NCBI GenBank assembly: GCA_017993055.1
Contig: JAGONM010000013.1
Coordinates: forward strand, 18,882-82,881
Origin: Armatimonadota bacterium
Lineage (GTDB): Bacteria; Armatimonadota; UBA5829; DTJY01
Length of the DNA: 64,000 bases
Reading direction: 5' to 3'
The position numbers and the translations under genes were made by a program. Under the pieces are notes generated by a model. The model worked only from the letters and a program-made list of their open reading frames with translations. It had not been told where the DNA came from and did not search any database. Below are positions 52,980 to 63,191 of the stretch, piece by piece. Numbering within the stretch: the first letter of the stretch is position 1; each line of letters opens with the position of its first letter.

Positions 52980-54101
52980 ATGACCAAACGCACTTTCCTA
53001 TTCGTATCGCTCGCCCTTCTGATGATCCTCGCTCTAGCATCAGGGGCGAGTTGTGCGGCGAAGGCGCCGAAGAACGTGATTCTGATGATCGGCGACGGCA
53101 TGGGGTTCGCGCAAGTGACGCTGGCCCGGATTTCACTGCCTGACGGGAGCACCTCGCTCAGCATGGACTCGATGAAGTACGGCGGCTTTGCGAAGACCCA
53201 TTCCGCGAACTCGACCGTGACCGATTCCGCCGCAGCCGGGACCGCGCTTGCGACCGGCCATAAGACGAACAACGGCATGATCAGCACTCTGCCGGACGGA
53301 ACGGTCGTGCAGACGATTCTGGAGGCGGCGCAGGCGAAGAAGAAGGCAGTCGGACTTGTAACCACGGTGACGATCACCCACGCGACGCCGGCTGTCTTCG
53401 GCTCGCACGTGGATGCCCGGGCGGACGAGGCGGGCATCGCGCCTCAGTACCTGGACAGGCGGATAGACGTACTGATGGGCGGCGGAAGGTACTACTTCAT
53501 GCCGAAGTCGCAGGAAGGAAGCAAGCGAACCGACGAGCGCGATCTGCTGGCGGAAGCACGGCGGCTGGGTTACTCCGTCACCAACACCCCGGAGGAGATG
53601 CACCCGGTGAAGAGCGGCAAGTTGCTGGGGCTGTTCGAACTGAGTTCGCTCAGCGCAACCGCGCCGAATCCTCCGCTGGCGGAGATGACGGGCAAGGCGA
53701 TCGAACTTCTGGCCCAGGACGGGGACGGCTTCTTCCTGATGGTCGAAGGCGGGCAGATAGACTGGCAGGCGCACGACAATAATCAGGCCGGCACTGTGCG
53801 GCACACCATGGACTTCGATGCCGCGGTTGGAAGGGCGCTCGAGTTCGCGCGCAGGCGAGGCGACACCCTGGTGATCGTTACGGCGGATCACGAGACCGGT
53901 GGGCTGACGATCATCTACCCTGACAAGGACAGCGGTGACAAGTTCAAGTGCGCGTGGAGCACCAAGGGGCACTCCGGCTGCAACGTGCCACTGCTGGCCG
54001 ACGGTCCGGGCGCGGAGATGTTCTCGGGCGTACTGGACAACACCGACATCCCGAAGATGATCGCCAAGCTCTGGGGCATTCCGAACTTCGGAAGCAGATA
54101 G
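52980..54101 (+). CDS. phoA: alkaline phosphatase
   Basis: 373 residues with a signal peptide (LALLMILALASGASC). Nucleophile Ser83 is in VTDSAAAGTALATG; metal ligands are Asp39 in MIGDGMG, Asp and His in EGGQIDWQAHDN and TADHETGG, and a final His in KGHSG. It hydrolyses phosphomonoesters in the periplasm or at the surface. GGAGGAT lies just upstream of the chosen ATG. It is shorter than E. coli PhoA and closer to the alkaline-phosphatase-like hydrolases with a minimal lid. Confidence 0.9.
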   Translation: MTKRTFLFVSLALLMILALASGASCAAKAPKNVILMIGDGMGFAQVTLARISLPDGSTSLSMDSMKYGGFAKTHSANSTVTDSAAAGTALATGHKTNNGMISTLPDGTVVQTILEAAQAKKKAVGLVTTVTITHATPAVFGSHVDARADEAGIAPQYLDRRIDVLMGGGRYYFMPKSQEGSKRTDERDLLAEARRLGYSVTNTPEEMHPVKSGKLLGLFELSSLSATAPNPPLAEMTGKAIELLAQDGDGFFLMVEGGQIDWQAHDNNQAGTVRHTMDFDAAVGRALEFARRRGDTLVIVTADHETGGLTIIYPDKDSGDKFKCAWSTKGHSGCNVPLLADGPGAEMFSGVLDNTDIPKMIAKLWGIPNFGSR

Positions 54102-54125
54102 CCCGTCCGGGGGCGGACGTCCGCG

Positions 54126-55346
54126 CTACTTCTGCAGACAGAGCAGCATCCCCTGGCCCGCAGCAAGCCAACAGTCCTCGCCGCGCCACGGGTCGGTCGA
54201 GCCGGTGTATGCGCTGACCCTCATGATCTGCCCGGACTCCTTGAACTGGACCCCGAACGCCGTCGAGACATGCAGGCTCTTGTTCACCAGCATGACGTAG
54301 GGCACGCCGCCCGGTCCCTCGAACTCGCCGACGAGCAAGTCGTCGCCGCTCACCGAGGCAAGGTACTTGCTCGTGCCGATACCGGAGCAGCCGTCCGGAA
54401 CGTTCGGATGGTGGAAGACGTTGACGCTCTTCAGCTTGATGTAGGTCGGCCCGATCTTATAAAGCTGCAGGTTCACGTTCCGAAGCATGTCCCACGTCGG
54501 GGTCTTGTGTCCGAACTGGTCAACGGGCGCCAGGCGGTAGTTGCCGATCTGAGGCGCGAAGTACGTGAAGTAGCTGATCCCGCGCCCTCCATAGGCCAGG
54601 GTGGTGTAGAGTTGGAAGCGGAAGCCGGCCGGCGTCGGCTCGGCGTACCGGAAATGTGAGTTCGAGAGCACGATGTTCCAGAACGGCAGATCGTGCTTCA
54701 GCGCCGCCTTTCGGACCGCTTCGAGATTCTGATAGTATCCGCCCCTGAGCGAACCGTCGTCCATCAGCGCATAGTGGTCGTAGCTGATGAACTTCGGCTT
54801 CACCGTCTGCACGAAGGACTCCAGGTACTCCTCATAGGTCGAGGCGCCAAGCTGTCCGGCCGAAGCATAGTTGGGCAGGAGGTTTATGTACGGCAGCGCT
54901 CCGGGCGCCGCCTTCTCGTACGCGGCGGCCCATCTCCCGAGCCCCGGATAGGCCCCGGTGCTCGGCTCATCGCGCAGATAGTATCCGTACACGGCAGGGT
55001 GCTTCGCGGTGCGAGCCGTCAGCGCCTCAACTCGCCTTGCGATCTCCTTCTCGTCCAGCTGAGCTTCGGCGTCACCCACATGGCTGGTAGGATCGCTCAC
55101 CAGGCACTGAAGGCCCGCCCTGCTCACCTTGTCGAGATCGTCCGGGGCCACGAACCCCGCAAGATTGAACCCGCACTCGCGAATCTCCTTCAACGCGGCC
55201 TCGTCACCCGGAGTGCCCCCCCAGGGAAGAATGGCAAACTCGTTCGGCTTGAGCATAGTAGTATCCTCCTGTGCAGACACTCCGGCTCCGCCGCAGCACA
55301 GAGCCAGGCAGAAAACAGCTACCCACGTATGCAGAGCAGATCTCAT
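54126..55346 (-). CDS. secreted TIM-barrel glycosidase-like protein
   Basis: 406 residues with a signal peptide (ALHTWVAVFCLALCC). The barrel has beta strands ending in conserved acids: YYLRDEPSTGAY (a Glu in the acid/base position), PKFISYDHY, and GRGISYFTYFAP. This resembles GH-A clan enzymes such as GH42-like beta-galactosidases, but the nucleophile cannot be placed with confidence. The ATG at 55346 has AGGGGGG upstream; the longer frame from 55400 covers the promoter. Confidence 0.65.
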   Translation of the reverse strand: MRSALHTWVAVFCLALCCGGAGVSAQEDTTMLKPNEFAILPWGGTPGDEAALKEIRECGFNLAGFVAPDDLDKVSRAGLQCLVSDPTSHVGDAEAQLDEKEIARRVEALTARTAKHPAVYGYYLRDEPSTGAYPGLGRWAAAYEKAAPGALPYINLLPNYASAGQLGASTYEEYLESFVQTVKPKFISYDHYALMDDGSLRGGYYQNLEAVRKAALKHDLPFWNIVLSNSHFRYAEPTPAGFRFQLYTTLAYGGRGISYFTYFAPQIGNYRLAPVDQFGHKTPTWDMLRNVNLQLYKIGPTYIKLKSVNVFHHPNVPDGCSGIGTSKYLASVSGDDLLVGEFEGPGGVPYVMLVNKSLHVSTAFGVQFKESGQIMRVSAYTGSTDPWRGEDCWLAAGQGMLLCLQK

Positions 55347-55399
55347 GCAAACACCCCCCTGAGTCATGGCGCCGCGTGCGTCATCGCGTCCTTGCCGCA

Positions 55400-55428
55400 A
55401 CTATAGTGCCGAATGCGCGGCGTGTCAA
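55400..55428 (-). promoter_or_regulatory. sigma-70-type promoter for the TIM-barrel glycosidase-like gene
   Basis: Minus-strand -35 TTGACA at 55428-55423, exactly 17 nt, then -10 TATAGT at 55405-55400. It lies about 50 bp before the ATG at 55346 and rules out the upstream ORF start. Confidence 0.8.
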
Positions 55429-55526
55429 TCCTGCGTATGCAGAGCGAGACGCGAGTCCCACCAACCCTTCGGCCTCTCTCGCATTGAAGGTTCCCCGCCG
55501 TCCGGGGTCTAAGCTATCGGACTGAG

Positions 55527-55555
55527 TTGCAGATCCGGTGTGGATCTGCTACATT
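55527..55555 (+). promoter_or_regulatory. promoter-like sequence for the sigma factor gene
   Basis: TTGCAG (55527-55532), a 17-nt spacer and TACATT (55550-55555), predicting a start near 55562. It is a housekeeping-type match; no self-regulated ECF promoter was recognised. Confidence 0.5.
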
Positions 55556-55623
55556 GGCGGCGAGGGATGCCCACGATCGCGCATTCCTCCATACCCAATG
55601 AACAGATCCACATTCGAGCGCTC

Positions 55624-56265
55624 ATGAAGAATCCTGCTCAGGAAGCCGACCTGGTGCGCGGCGAGGCAACAGTCGCGGTGCACACCGGCGAACTCGACGT
55701 CGAGTCCGACCTCGACCTGGTGATTCGGGCACAGTCGGGCGAAGCGGCCGCGTTCGGTGAACTGGTAGACCGCCACAAGCGGATGGTCTACGGCATCATC
55801 TCGCGCATGGTTACGAGCCGCGACGAGGCGGACGACCTCGCGCAAGATGTCTTCGTCTCGGCTTACAGGCACATCGGAGGCTTCAGGCGGGATGCGAAGT
55901 TCACCACGTGGCTGCACACCGTCACGGTGAACACTACGTTGAAGCGGCTCAAGAGGATGAAACGACAGATTACCGTCTCGATGGACGATCCGGATATCGG
56001 TCTGGAGTCCGTGATAAGGGCGGACAGCGAGCCGTCGCCGGACGAGGCTCTGGGCGACAAGCAGCGGCAGGAAGCCGTCCGCAAGGCAGTGGACTCGCTG
56101 CCGGACAAGCAGAAAATCGTCGTCGTGATGCACTATTTCGAGCAATACTCCTGCGATGAGATTGCGGCTGCGCTCAGGTGCTCAGTCGGAACCGTGTGGT
56201 CCCGACTGCACTATGCCTGCAAGAGACTGCAGAAGGAGCTGTGCTGGATCGAACAGGGGTCGTAA
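55624..56265 (+). CDS. ECF-family RNA polymerase sigma factor
   Basis: 213 residues. Region 2 (VDRHKRMVYGIISRMVTSRDEADDLAQDVFVSAY) and region 4 (LPDKQKIVVVMHYFEQYSCDEIAAALRCSVGTVWSRL) are clear. It directs transcription of a stress or envelope regulon. Several in-frame ATGs exist; 55624 gives the best family length but lacks a strong ribosome-binding site. It is followed after 1 nt by its anti-sigma factor. Confidence 0.88.
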   Translation: MKNPAQEADLVRGEATVAVHTGELDVESDLDLVIRAQSGEAAAFGELVDRHKRMVYGIISRMVTSRDEADDLAQDVFVSAYRHIGGFRRDAKFTTWLHTVTVNTTLKRLKRMKRQITVSMDDPDIGLESVIRADSEPSPDEALGDKQRQEAVRKAVDSLPDKQKIVVVMHYFEQYSCDEIAAALRCSVGTVWSRLHYACKRLQKELCWIEQGS

Positions 56266-56266
56266 C

Positions 56267-57520
56267 ATGAAATGCTCCAAGTTCCGAAGACTGCTGATAC
56301 CCTATAGCGAAGGATCGCTTCCGGCTGAGAAAGCTCTCTCGATGGAACGACACCTCGCCCTGTGCGAGGAGTGCTCCAGGGAGCTTCGGTCGGTCACGTG
56401 CACGGCCGACGCGCTCAGGCAGGCCGAATACCCGGGGCTCGAGCCGGCCGCCGACTTGCGGAGCCGGGTGCTGGCACAGATCGCCGACGAACGGGTGCGG
56501 AAGCCGGGGCGGCGGCCGGCGGGCCTGCAGACCTACTCCGCGGCGATGGCCGGCCTGCTCCTCGTCGCGGTCGCGGGAGCAGGGATGTGGTCCATGCTTC
56601 GGCGAGGCGTTGAGGCACCGACCGCCAAACTCTATGAGCGAATCGAGACTCCGGCGGGACCTCAGTCGGAGAAGGCAAGGGAGCCTGCAGCTACACTGCC
56701 CGCGGAGAGACCCGTGAGCCCCGAGAGCAAGTCGGCGGATAAGCCGACGGCCAAACGGGTCGCGAGTAGCGACCGGGTGCCCAACCCCACAGGTCCCATG
56801 CGAGCACCGGGCTATATGCGGGTAGGAGAGAATCTGCAGTGGCACAAAGACGAAGGACGCGTCCGCGTGGGAGAAGCGCCCGCTTCGGCCTCGCCGGGGG
56901 GGGTGGTCGCGCGGTCTCCCGAACTGCACGACATCTCTTCCGGAAGGTTTGCCGCGTCCGCGCCGACGCGCGAACCATCCGAGCAGATCACGAACAATCT
57001 GAAGCAGTCGCCGCTGGGCGGGGCGCAGAGCACGGCTTGGGGGATGACCGGCGACGCGAAGGAGGGCGCGGCGTCCGCCGGCGGATACGGGGCAGCTTCG
57101 CCCGGCGCCGCGTCGGCCTCGCGGGGTGAGCAGTACTTCGACGAATCCCGCGGCGTCAGGCCCGATATCCGCTACGGGATGGGCAACACGACGACCTCGC
57201 CCGATGGGATATCCGCACAGGGACTTGATCGGCTCGAGGCCGGGGTCGCCTACTACCCGACGAGCGTGACAGCGATCGTGAACCTGATGGACGAGTACCG
57301 CAGAGCCGGCCGCCCAAGGGACGAGTACCGACTGGCGCAGCATCTGACGAGGCTCGATCCCGACAACGCGAATCATTGGCTGGCGAGAGCGCAGGCGGCC
57401 GACCGAGTGCCAATGCCGAGGACGGCGGAGGCCTGCTATCGGCGCGCGATCAAGCTGGGTCTGAAGAACCCGCAACTGGAGCAGGCGCAGGAGCGGGTGA
57501 AGGCGCTGAAGGGCGAATAG
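56267..57520 (+). CDS. membrane-anchored zinc-finger anti-sigma factor with C-terminal TPR-like region
   Basis: 417 residues. Near residue 30 the ZAS zinc motif HLALCEEC (H-x3-C-x2-C) is present. A single membrane span follows (about 95-115, AGLLLVAVAGAGMW), then a long Pro/Ala/Ser-rich linker (about 130-300) and, near the C-terminus, helical repeats (VAYYPTSVTAIVNLMDEY) that look like TPR pairs. The N-terminal domain would hold the preceding sigma factor, while the periplasmic part probably senses an envelope signal. A longer frame from 56156 overlaps the sigma gene and is not used. Confidence 0.85.
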   Translation: MKCSKFRRLLIPYSEGSLPAEKALSMERHLALCEECSRELRSVTCTADALRQAEYPGLEPAADLRSRVLAQIADERVRKPGRRPAGLQTYSAAMAGLLLVAVAGAGMWSMLRRGVEAPTAKLYERIETPAGPQSEKAREPAATLPAERPVSPESKSADKPTAKRVASSDRVPNPTGPMRAPGYMRVGENLQWHKDEGRVRVGEAPASASPGGVVARSPELHDISSGRFAASAPTREPSEQITNNLKQSPLGGAQSTAWGMTGDAKEGAASAGGYGAASPGAASASRGEQYFDESRGVRPDIRYGMGNTTTSPDGISAQGLDRLEAGVAYYPTSVTAIVNLMDEYRRAGRPRDEYRLAQHLTRLDPDNANHWLARAQAADRVPMPRTAEACYRRAIKLGLKNPQLEQAQERVKALKGE

Positions 57521-57554
57521 ACCGCAGGCACAGGTCGAGCAGATCGCGCGGGAC

Positions 57555-58418
57555 CTATGATTGCCTTTGGACCACGAACCGCGCGATCGCCCGGAGCGGA
57601 TCGGCCCGATGGTCGAAGCCGGTCAGCGCCGAGACGGCATCATCCGATGCCGACTGAGCCAACATCCTCGATCGCTCCAGCCCGACAATCGCCGGGTAGG
57701 TTGATTTCTCCTTGCGCAGATCGCTGCCGACAGTCTTGCCGAGCTGCTCCTGGTCGCCCACCAGGTCAAGGATGTCGTCGGCTATCTGAAACGCGAGGCC
57801 GACGCCCGTTCCGTAGGCGTCCAGCGCCTCCAGCTGCCTATCCGAGGCACCGCCGATCAGCCCTCCGGCTGTGACCGACGCCGCGATGAGCGCGCCGGTC
57901 TTGCGGCTGTGGACGAATCGGAGGGTGTCGAGATCAGTCTTCTTCCCTTCCGCCTCGATGTCCGCGACCTGGCCAGCGATCATCCCTTCGACGCCGACGG
58001 CCTCGGCTATTCGGCCGATGACCCGGATCAGCACCTCGGGTGGAACTCCGTTCGTGCGACAGATCACATCGAACGCAAAGGCCAGGAGCGCGTCACCCGC
58101 GAGTATCGCCATCGCCTCGCCGAAGGTCTTGTGGCTGGTGGGCTTGCCGCGCCTCAGGTCGTCGTTGTCAAGCGCGGGAAGGTCGTCGTGGACCAGGGAG
58201 AAGGCGTGGATGAACTCGATGGCGCAGGCCGTCGGAAGTGCATTGTCGGGGTCGCCGCCGACGGCATCGCAGGCCGCGAGAGTCAGGATCGGACGAAGCC
58301 GCTTGCCTCCGCCGATGACACTGTAGCGCATGGCGCGGAATAGGGCCTCGGGCGGGCGATCCTCCGGCGGGAGGTACGCATCGAGTGCGGCGTCAATCCG
58401 GCGGCGCCTGTCAATCAT
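57555..58418 (-). CDS. ispA: short-chain polyprenyl diphosphate synthase (IspA type)
   Basis: 287 residues. The first Asp-rich motif is DDLPALDNDD and the second is DDILD (in QIADDILDLVGD). GGKRLRP is the other family signature. It makes farnesyl or geranylgeranyl diphosphate from IPP and DMAPP. I chose ATG 58418, which lies 25 bp past the folD stop; a TTG at 58460 overlaps folD. It is the last gene of the efp operon. Confidence 0.9.
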   Translation of the reverse strand: MIDRRRRIDAALDAYLPPEDRPPEALFRAMRYSVIGGGKRLRPILTLAACDAVGGDPDNALPTACAIEFIHAFSLVHDDLPALDNDDLRRGKPTSHKTFGEAMAILAGDALLAFAFDVICRTNGVPPEVLIRVIGRIAEAVGVEGMIAGQVADIEAEGKKTDLDTLRFVHSRKTGALIAASVTAGGLIGGASDRQLEALDAYGTGVGLAFQIADDILDLVGDQEQLGKTVGSDLRKEKSTYPAIVGLERSRMLAQSASDDAVSALTGFDHRADPLRAIARFVVQRQS

Positions 58419-58443
58419 ATAGGGGTGTGCCGATATGTCGCGA

Positions 58444-59307
58444 CTAACCGGGTCCGGCAAGGTTTGCAGCCGCCTTAAGCGTGTTTGAGAGCAGCATCGC
58501 GATGGTCATAGGACCGACTCCGCCCGGGACCGGGGTGACCGCCGACGCCTTCCGCAGTGCGGCCTCGTAGTCAACATCGCCGACGTCCTTCTCCCGGCCT
58601 TCAACCTTGTTGTACCCGGCATCAATCACGACCGCGCCTTCTTTGATCATATCGCCGGTGATCATCTCCGGCCTGCCGACGGCCGCGACCAGGATATCCG
58701 CCTGTCGGGTCATCTCCCCCAGATCGCGGGTTCGCGTATGGCAGACGGTCACCGTCGCGTGGCGGTTGAGCAGGCAGAGCGCGACCGGCTTGCCGAGGAT
58801 GATGCTCCGACCCACGACGACCGCATGTTGGCCCTTGATCGGAAGCTCGTAGCGGTCGAGAAGCTCTATGATCCCGGCGGGAGTTGCCGCGACGAACATC
58901 GGGGCGCCGGTCATGAGACTTCCCAGGCTGTGGCGGCTGATCCCGTCAACGTCCTTGTCGGGCGAGACCGCATCGAGCACCGCCTGCTCGTCGAGATGGC
59001 CCGGCAGCGGATGCTGGACCATAACCCCGTGGACGCTGGGATCGGCGCTCAGGCCCCGGACGATCGCTAGAACGCGGCCCTGGGAGGAATCCGCGGGAAG
59101 CTCGTGAACTGTCGAGATCATCCCTGCGGCGATGGCGGCCTTCTTCTTCATATTCACATAGACCTGAGACGCCGGGTCCTCTCCGACGATCACCACCGCG
59201 AGATGCGGGGTGACCCCGTTCGACTGGACCAACCCGGCCACGCCCGCCTTTATCTCCTCGCGGATCGTCTTCGATGTTGAAGCTCCGTCCAGTATCATCG
59301 CCGCCAT
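58444..59307 (-). CDS. folD: bifunctional methylenetetrahydrofolate dehydrogenase/cyclohydrolase
   Basis: 287 residues. Key motifs are YVNMKKKA (catalytic Lys in the first domain), QHPLPGHLDEQ, VVVGRSIILGKPVA and TPVPGGVGPMT. FolD interconverts 5,10-methylene- and 10-formyl-tetrahydrofolate in one-carbon metabolism. The ATG follows GGAGGGCTG and sits four bases after nusB, so the genes are coupled. Confidence 0.94.
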   Translation of the reverse strand: MAAMILDGASTSKTIREEIKAGVAGLVQSNGVTPHLAVVIVGEDPASQVYVNMKKKAAIAAGMISTVHELPADSSQGRVLAIVRGLSADPSVHGVMVQHPLPGHLDEQAVLDAVSPDKDVDGISRHSLGSLMTGAPMFVAATPAGIIELLDRYELPIKGQHAVVVGRSIILGKPVALCLLNRHATVTVCHTRTRDLGEMTRQADILVAAVGRPEMITGDMIKEGAVVIDAGYNKVEGREKDVGDVDYEAALRKASAVTPVPGGVGPMTIAMLLSNTLKAAANLAGPG

Positions 59308-59311
59308 GTCA

Positions 59312-59737
59312 TCAGCCCTCCGTCCCGGTGTGGGATTCCCGCACCAGCGTGCCGAGCACGCCGTTCACGAACCTGCCCGACTCGGCCGTGCTGTACTTCT
59401 TCGCGAGGTCCACTGCCTCGTTGATCGAAACGCTCTCGGGAATGTAGTCGAGGTGGAGTATCTCGTATATCGCCATCCTGAGGATGTTGCGGTCTACGGC
59501 GGGCTGGCGCTGGAGTTCCCATCCAACCGAGAGCCGCTTCAGGACCGCGTCAATCTCGCCTATATGCCCGACCACACCCTCGACGAGTTCGCGAGTGAAG
59601 TCCACAGCCGCCGGCTCGAGGTCGGTATTCTCGATCGCGGTCTCCAGCGCTTCGTCTTTCGGCAGATGCGCCACGTCAATCTGGTAAAGAACGTTGATCG
59701 CGAGTTCCCTGGCTGCCCGCCTGGTCTTAGTTCCCAA
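59312..59737 (-). CDS. nusB: transcription antitermination factor NusB
   Basis: 141 residues, the normal length. The all-helical NusB pattern begins TRRAARELAINVLYQIDV and includes DRNILRMAIYEIL and SINEAVDLAKKYSTAESGRFVNGVLG. It works with NusE at boxA sites in ribosomal operon antitermination. It is in the middle of the housekeeping operon. Confidence 0.94.
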   Translation of the reverse strand: MGTKTRRAARELAINVLYQIDVAHLPKDEALETAIENTDLEPAAVDFTRELVEGVVGHIGEIDAVLKRLSVGWELQRQPAVDRNILRMAIYEILHLDYIPESVSINEAVDLAKKYSTAESGRFVNGVLGTLVRESHTGTEG

Positions 59738-59770
59738 TGACTAGCTCCGATACCGGACGCACCGCGCCGC

Positions 59771-61126
<1,356 letters not shown>

Positions 61127-61162
61127 TGCGTGCTCCGGTTATCGGCGGTCGGCGGATTGACC

Positions 61163-61543
61163 TCAGTACTTCTCGTGCCCCGGGGTCGAGCAGGAAACCC
61201 GGCCGGTTGATGGATCGTAGGAATACTCCTTGCCGGAGATCGGGCACTTGCTCACCGACGACATGCTCGGCCCCAAGTCGGCTATCGAAGCCGGTACGCG
61301 GCCGTCCTCGCCGGAACTGCGCTCCATCTCGATGGCGCTCCGAAGCTGATTCAGGTTGTTCCGACAATCTACGCTCTCCGCCTGGCCGATGGGGGTGTGG
61401 ACCCGGTCAGAGCCGCCGCTCTTGCCACTGCCGCTCAAGTAACCGGGCAGGATGAAGTACGCTGCGACCGCGATGATCGCTACGACCACCAGAATCTCAA
61501 TGATCGCCCACTGGCCTCGTTCATTTCTGAGCACTGCGAACAT
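61163..61543 (-). CDS. prepilin-like protein between accB and accC
   Basis: 126 residues. An N-terminal type IV pilin signal, NERGQWAIIEILVVVAIIAV, has the cleavage Gly at residue 10, but the conserved Glu lies at +6 rather than +5 of the mature protein. The hydrophobic helix is followed by a globular part ending with Cys pairs (KCPISG and SCSTPGH). It is a small pseudopilin-like protein; similar genes occur within acc operons of related bacteria as I recall, but its role is unknown. Confidence 0.7.
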   Translation of the reverse strand: MFAVLRNERGQWAIIEILVVVAIIAVAAYFILPGYLSGSGKSGGSDRVHTPIGQAESVDCRNNLNQLRSAIEMERSSGEDGRVPASIADLGPSMSSVSKCPISGKEYSYDPSTGRVSCSTPGHEKY

Positions 61544-61563
61544 GACGGACCTCCCTCGCGGAA

Positions 61564-61998
61564 TCAGGATGGCTGCAGCCGGAAGAGCGGCTGACCGTAC
61601 TCCACGGGCAAGCCGTCTTCGATGATCACTTCCTCGATCACGCAGTCGTGCTCCGACACCACGTCGTTCATCAGCTTCATGGATTCGATGGCGCCTACCG
61701 ACTGGCCTGCCTTGACGGCCAGTCCGGGCGCGACCGCATTCCCGGCGCTGTGAAAGATGCCCACCATCGGAGCGCTGATGAACACCCCGGCCGGGATCGG
61801 CTCGGCGGGCTCACTCCGGCCGGAGTCCTCTTCGGAAGGCCTCGAGTCCGCGACCGGCGCTGGGGCGGCGGGTGCGGGCCGGGAGATCGGCAGCGGCCTG
61901 CGCAGCCTGACCGTCGAACCGTCGAAGGTGACCGCGAGTTCCGATATCCTCGCTCCGCGGACCAAATCTACCAGTTGACCGATTTCCTCTATATCCAT
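61564..61998 (-). CDS. accB: biotin carboxyl carrier protein
   Basis: 144 residues. The biotinyl domain is at the C-terminus with the motif AIESMKLMNDV, where the Lys is biotinylated; ESMKLM replaces the usual EAMKMM. The N-terminal half is an Ala/Pro-rich linker region (PAPAAPAPVADSRP). It carries carboxybiotin between AccC and the carboxyltransferase. It follows the membrane protein gene in the efp operon. Confidence 0.92.
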   Translation of the reverse strand: MDIEEIGQLVDLVRGARISELAVTFDGSTVRLRRPLPISRPAPAAPAPVADSRPSEEDSGRSEPAEPIPAGVFISAPMVGIFHSAGNAVAPGLAVKAGQSVGAIESMKLMNDVVSEHDCVIEEVIIEDGLPVEYGQPLFRLQPS

Positions 61999-62047
61999 TC
62001 CTTCACCCGGTTGCCAAGGACTGGTCCGATCACCTCGCGGAGAGTCC

Positions 62048-63166
62048 TCAGATCTTGAGATCGAAAACTGCGTACTCGATCAGGCGGAGCAGATAGCTCA
62101 CAGCGATGAAGCCGATGCAAATGATGAATATCCACTCCACCACTCCCGAAGACTCCTGCACGTTCAGCCAAGGGTACTTCGCAACTTGCTCAGGCGACGG
62201 CCCGAAGGAGACGACGCCCGCAAACTGGTCGGTGAAAGCGATCGCTCTGCCCAGCAGGGCCTTCATCGGCTCCAGGAAGTACCAGATGAGGCCGATGACC
62301 GCCGGGAAGGCCAGCGGGCTGAGCAACTTGTACTTCCACTTCTGGTGCTCCATGTAGAGGAAGCACTGCCTGCACCGCTCACGCTTCTGCGCGGGCGTCA
62401 GGTTCTTCACAGCTCCGACGTCCGGCTTGCTGAACTTCTGATCGAAGCCGGGGATCTTGCTCGTCTTGCTCTTCTGGAGAACCTTCAGGATCATGTTCTC
62501 GTCACAGTAGCAGCCGCTCTTGATCCGCCAGCAGGTCTTCTTCGTCTCGTATGCCGTGCAGACCTTCCGAAGGTAGTCACGACAGTAAGGCATCTGCCAG
62601 CAGAACAGGCACGACCTGCTCGGCGCAACCGGCTCCTGCGCGGCGCTCTTCGACGGCTTGACCTTGGCTCGGAACCTTCTGGCCCCGCTGAGCCTCGCCC
62701 AGAAGTCGGCAAGGATGAACGGCACCGCCAACGCCAGAGCCGCGAAACCGAGAGTCTGGATCTGAGCGAGGGCAAATACCGCCAGGCGCCCGGCTTCCTG
62801 TCTCATGCCCTGAACGGAGGGGCCCACGAGCGCCGCCACCCCCCAGTAGAGAGCGGCCCCGGCGATCAGGAAGACGTACCCTACCGTCTCCTCGTGCCAG
62901 AACCTCGCGGCGGCGCCGATCAGGCAGGCGAGCCCTCCGTAGCCGATGATCTTGCAGGCGAAAAGGACGTTCTGCGCGATCTTGAAGCGCTCTTCCGGGG
63001 GCAGGTGCATCGCGGAGTCCATGCGACCGGTGAAAAGACCCCAGCCGACATACGCCACCCCGATGATGAACGCGGCCCCACCCCACTCGAACAACCGCTC
63101 GACGAGCGTGTAGACGGACTCGGGAATGCGGAGAGGTCGAACTCTATCGGGCTGTCTTCGCCTCAT
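62048..63166 (-). CDS. Cys-rich polytopic membrane protein of unknown function
   Basis: 372 residues with about five or six membrane spans at the ends. Between them is a cytoplasmic loop (about 170-275) with paired cysteines: CLFCWQMPYC, KTCW, GCYC and CRQC. These look like zinc- or iron-sulfur-binding sites, but no family can be named. The gene lies between efp and accB in the housekeeping operon. It has no obvious enzymatic motif. It may link membrane state or redox to fatty acid synthesis, which is speculation. Confidence 0.65.
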   Translation of the reverse strand: MRRRQPDRVRPLRIPESVYTLVERLFEWGGAAFIIGVAYVGWGLFTGRMDSAMHLPPEERFKIAQNVLFACKIIGYGGLACLIGAAARFWHEETVGYVFLIAGAALYWGVAALVGPSVQGMRQEAGRLAVFALAQIQTLGFAALALAVPFILADFWARLSGARRFRAKVKPSKSAAQEPVAPSRSCLFCWQMPYCRDYLRKVCTAYETKKTCWRIKSGCYCDENMILKVLQKSKTSKIPGFDQKFSKPDVGAVKNLTPAQKRERCRQCFLYMEHQKWKYKLLSPLAFPAVIGLIWYFLEPMKALLGRAIAFTDQFAGVVSFGPSPEQVAKYPWLNVQESSGVVEWIFIICIGFIAVSYLLRLIEYAVFDLKI

Positions 63167-63191
63167 TCGCGTCCACCCTCAGGTCAGCCTG

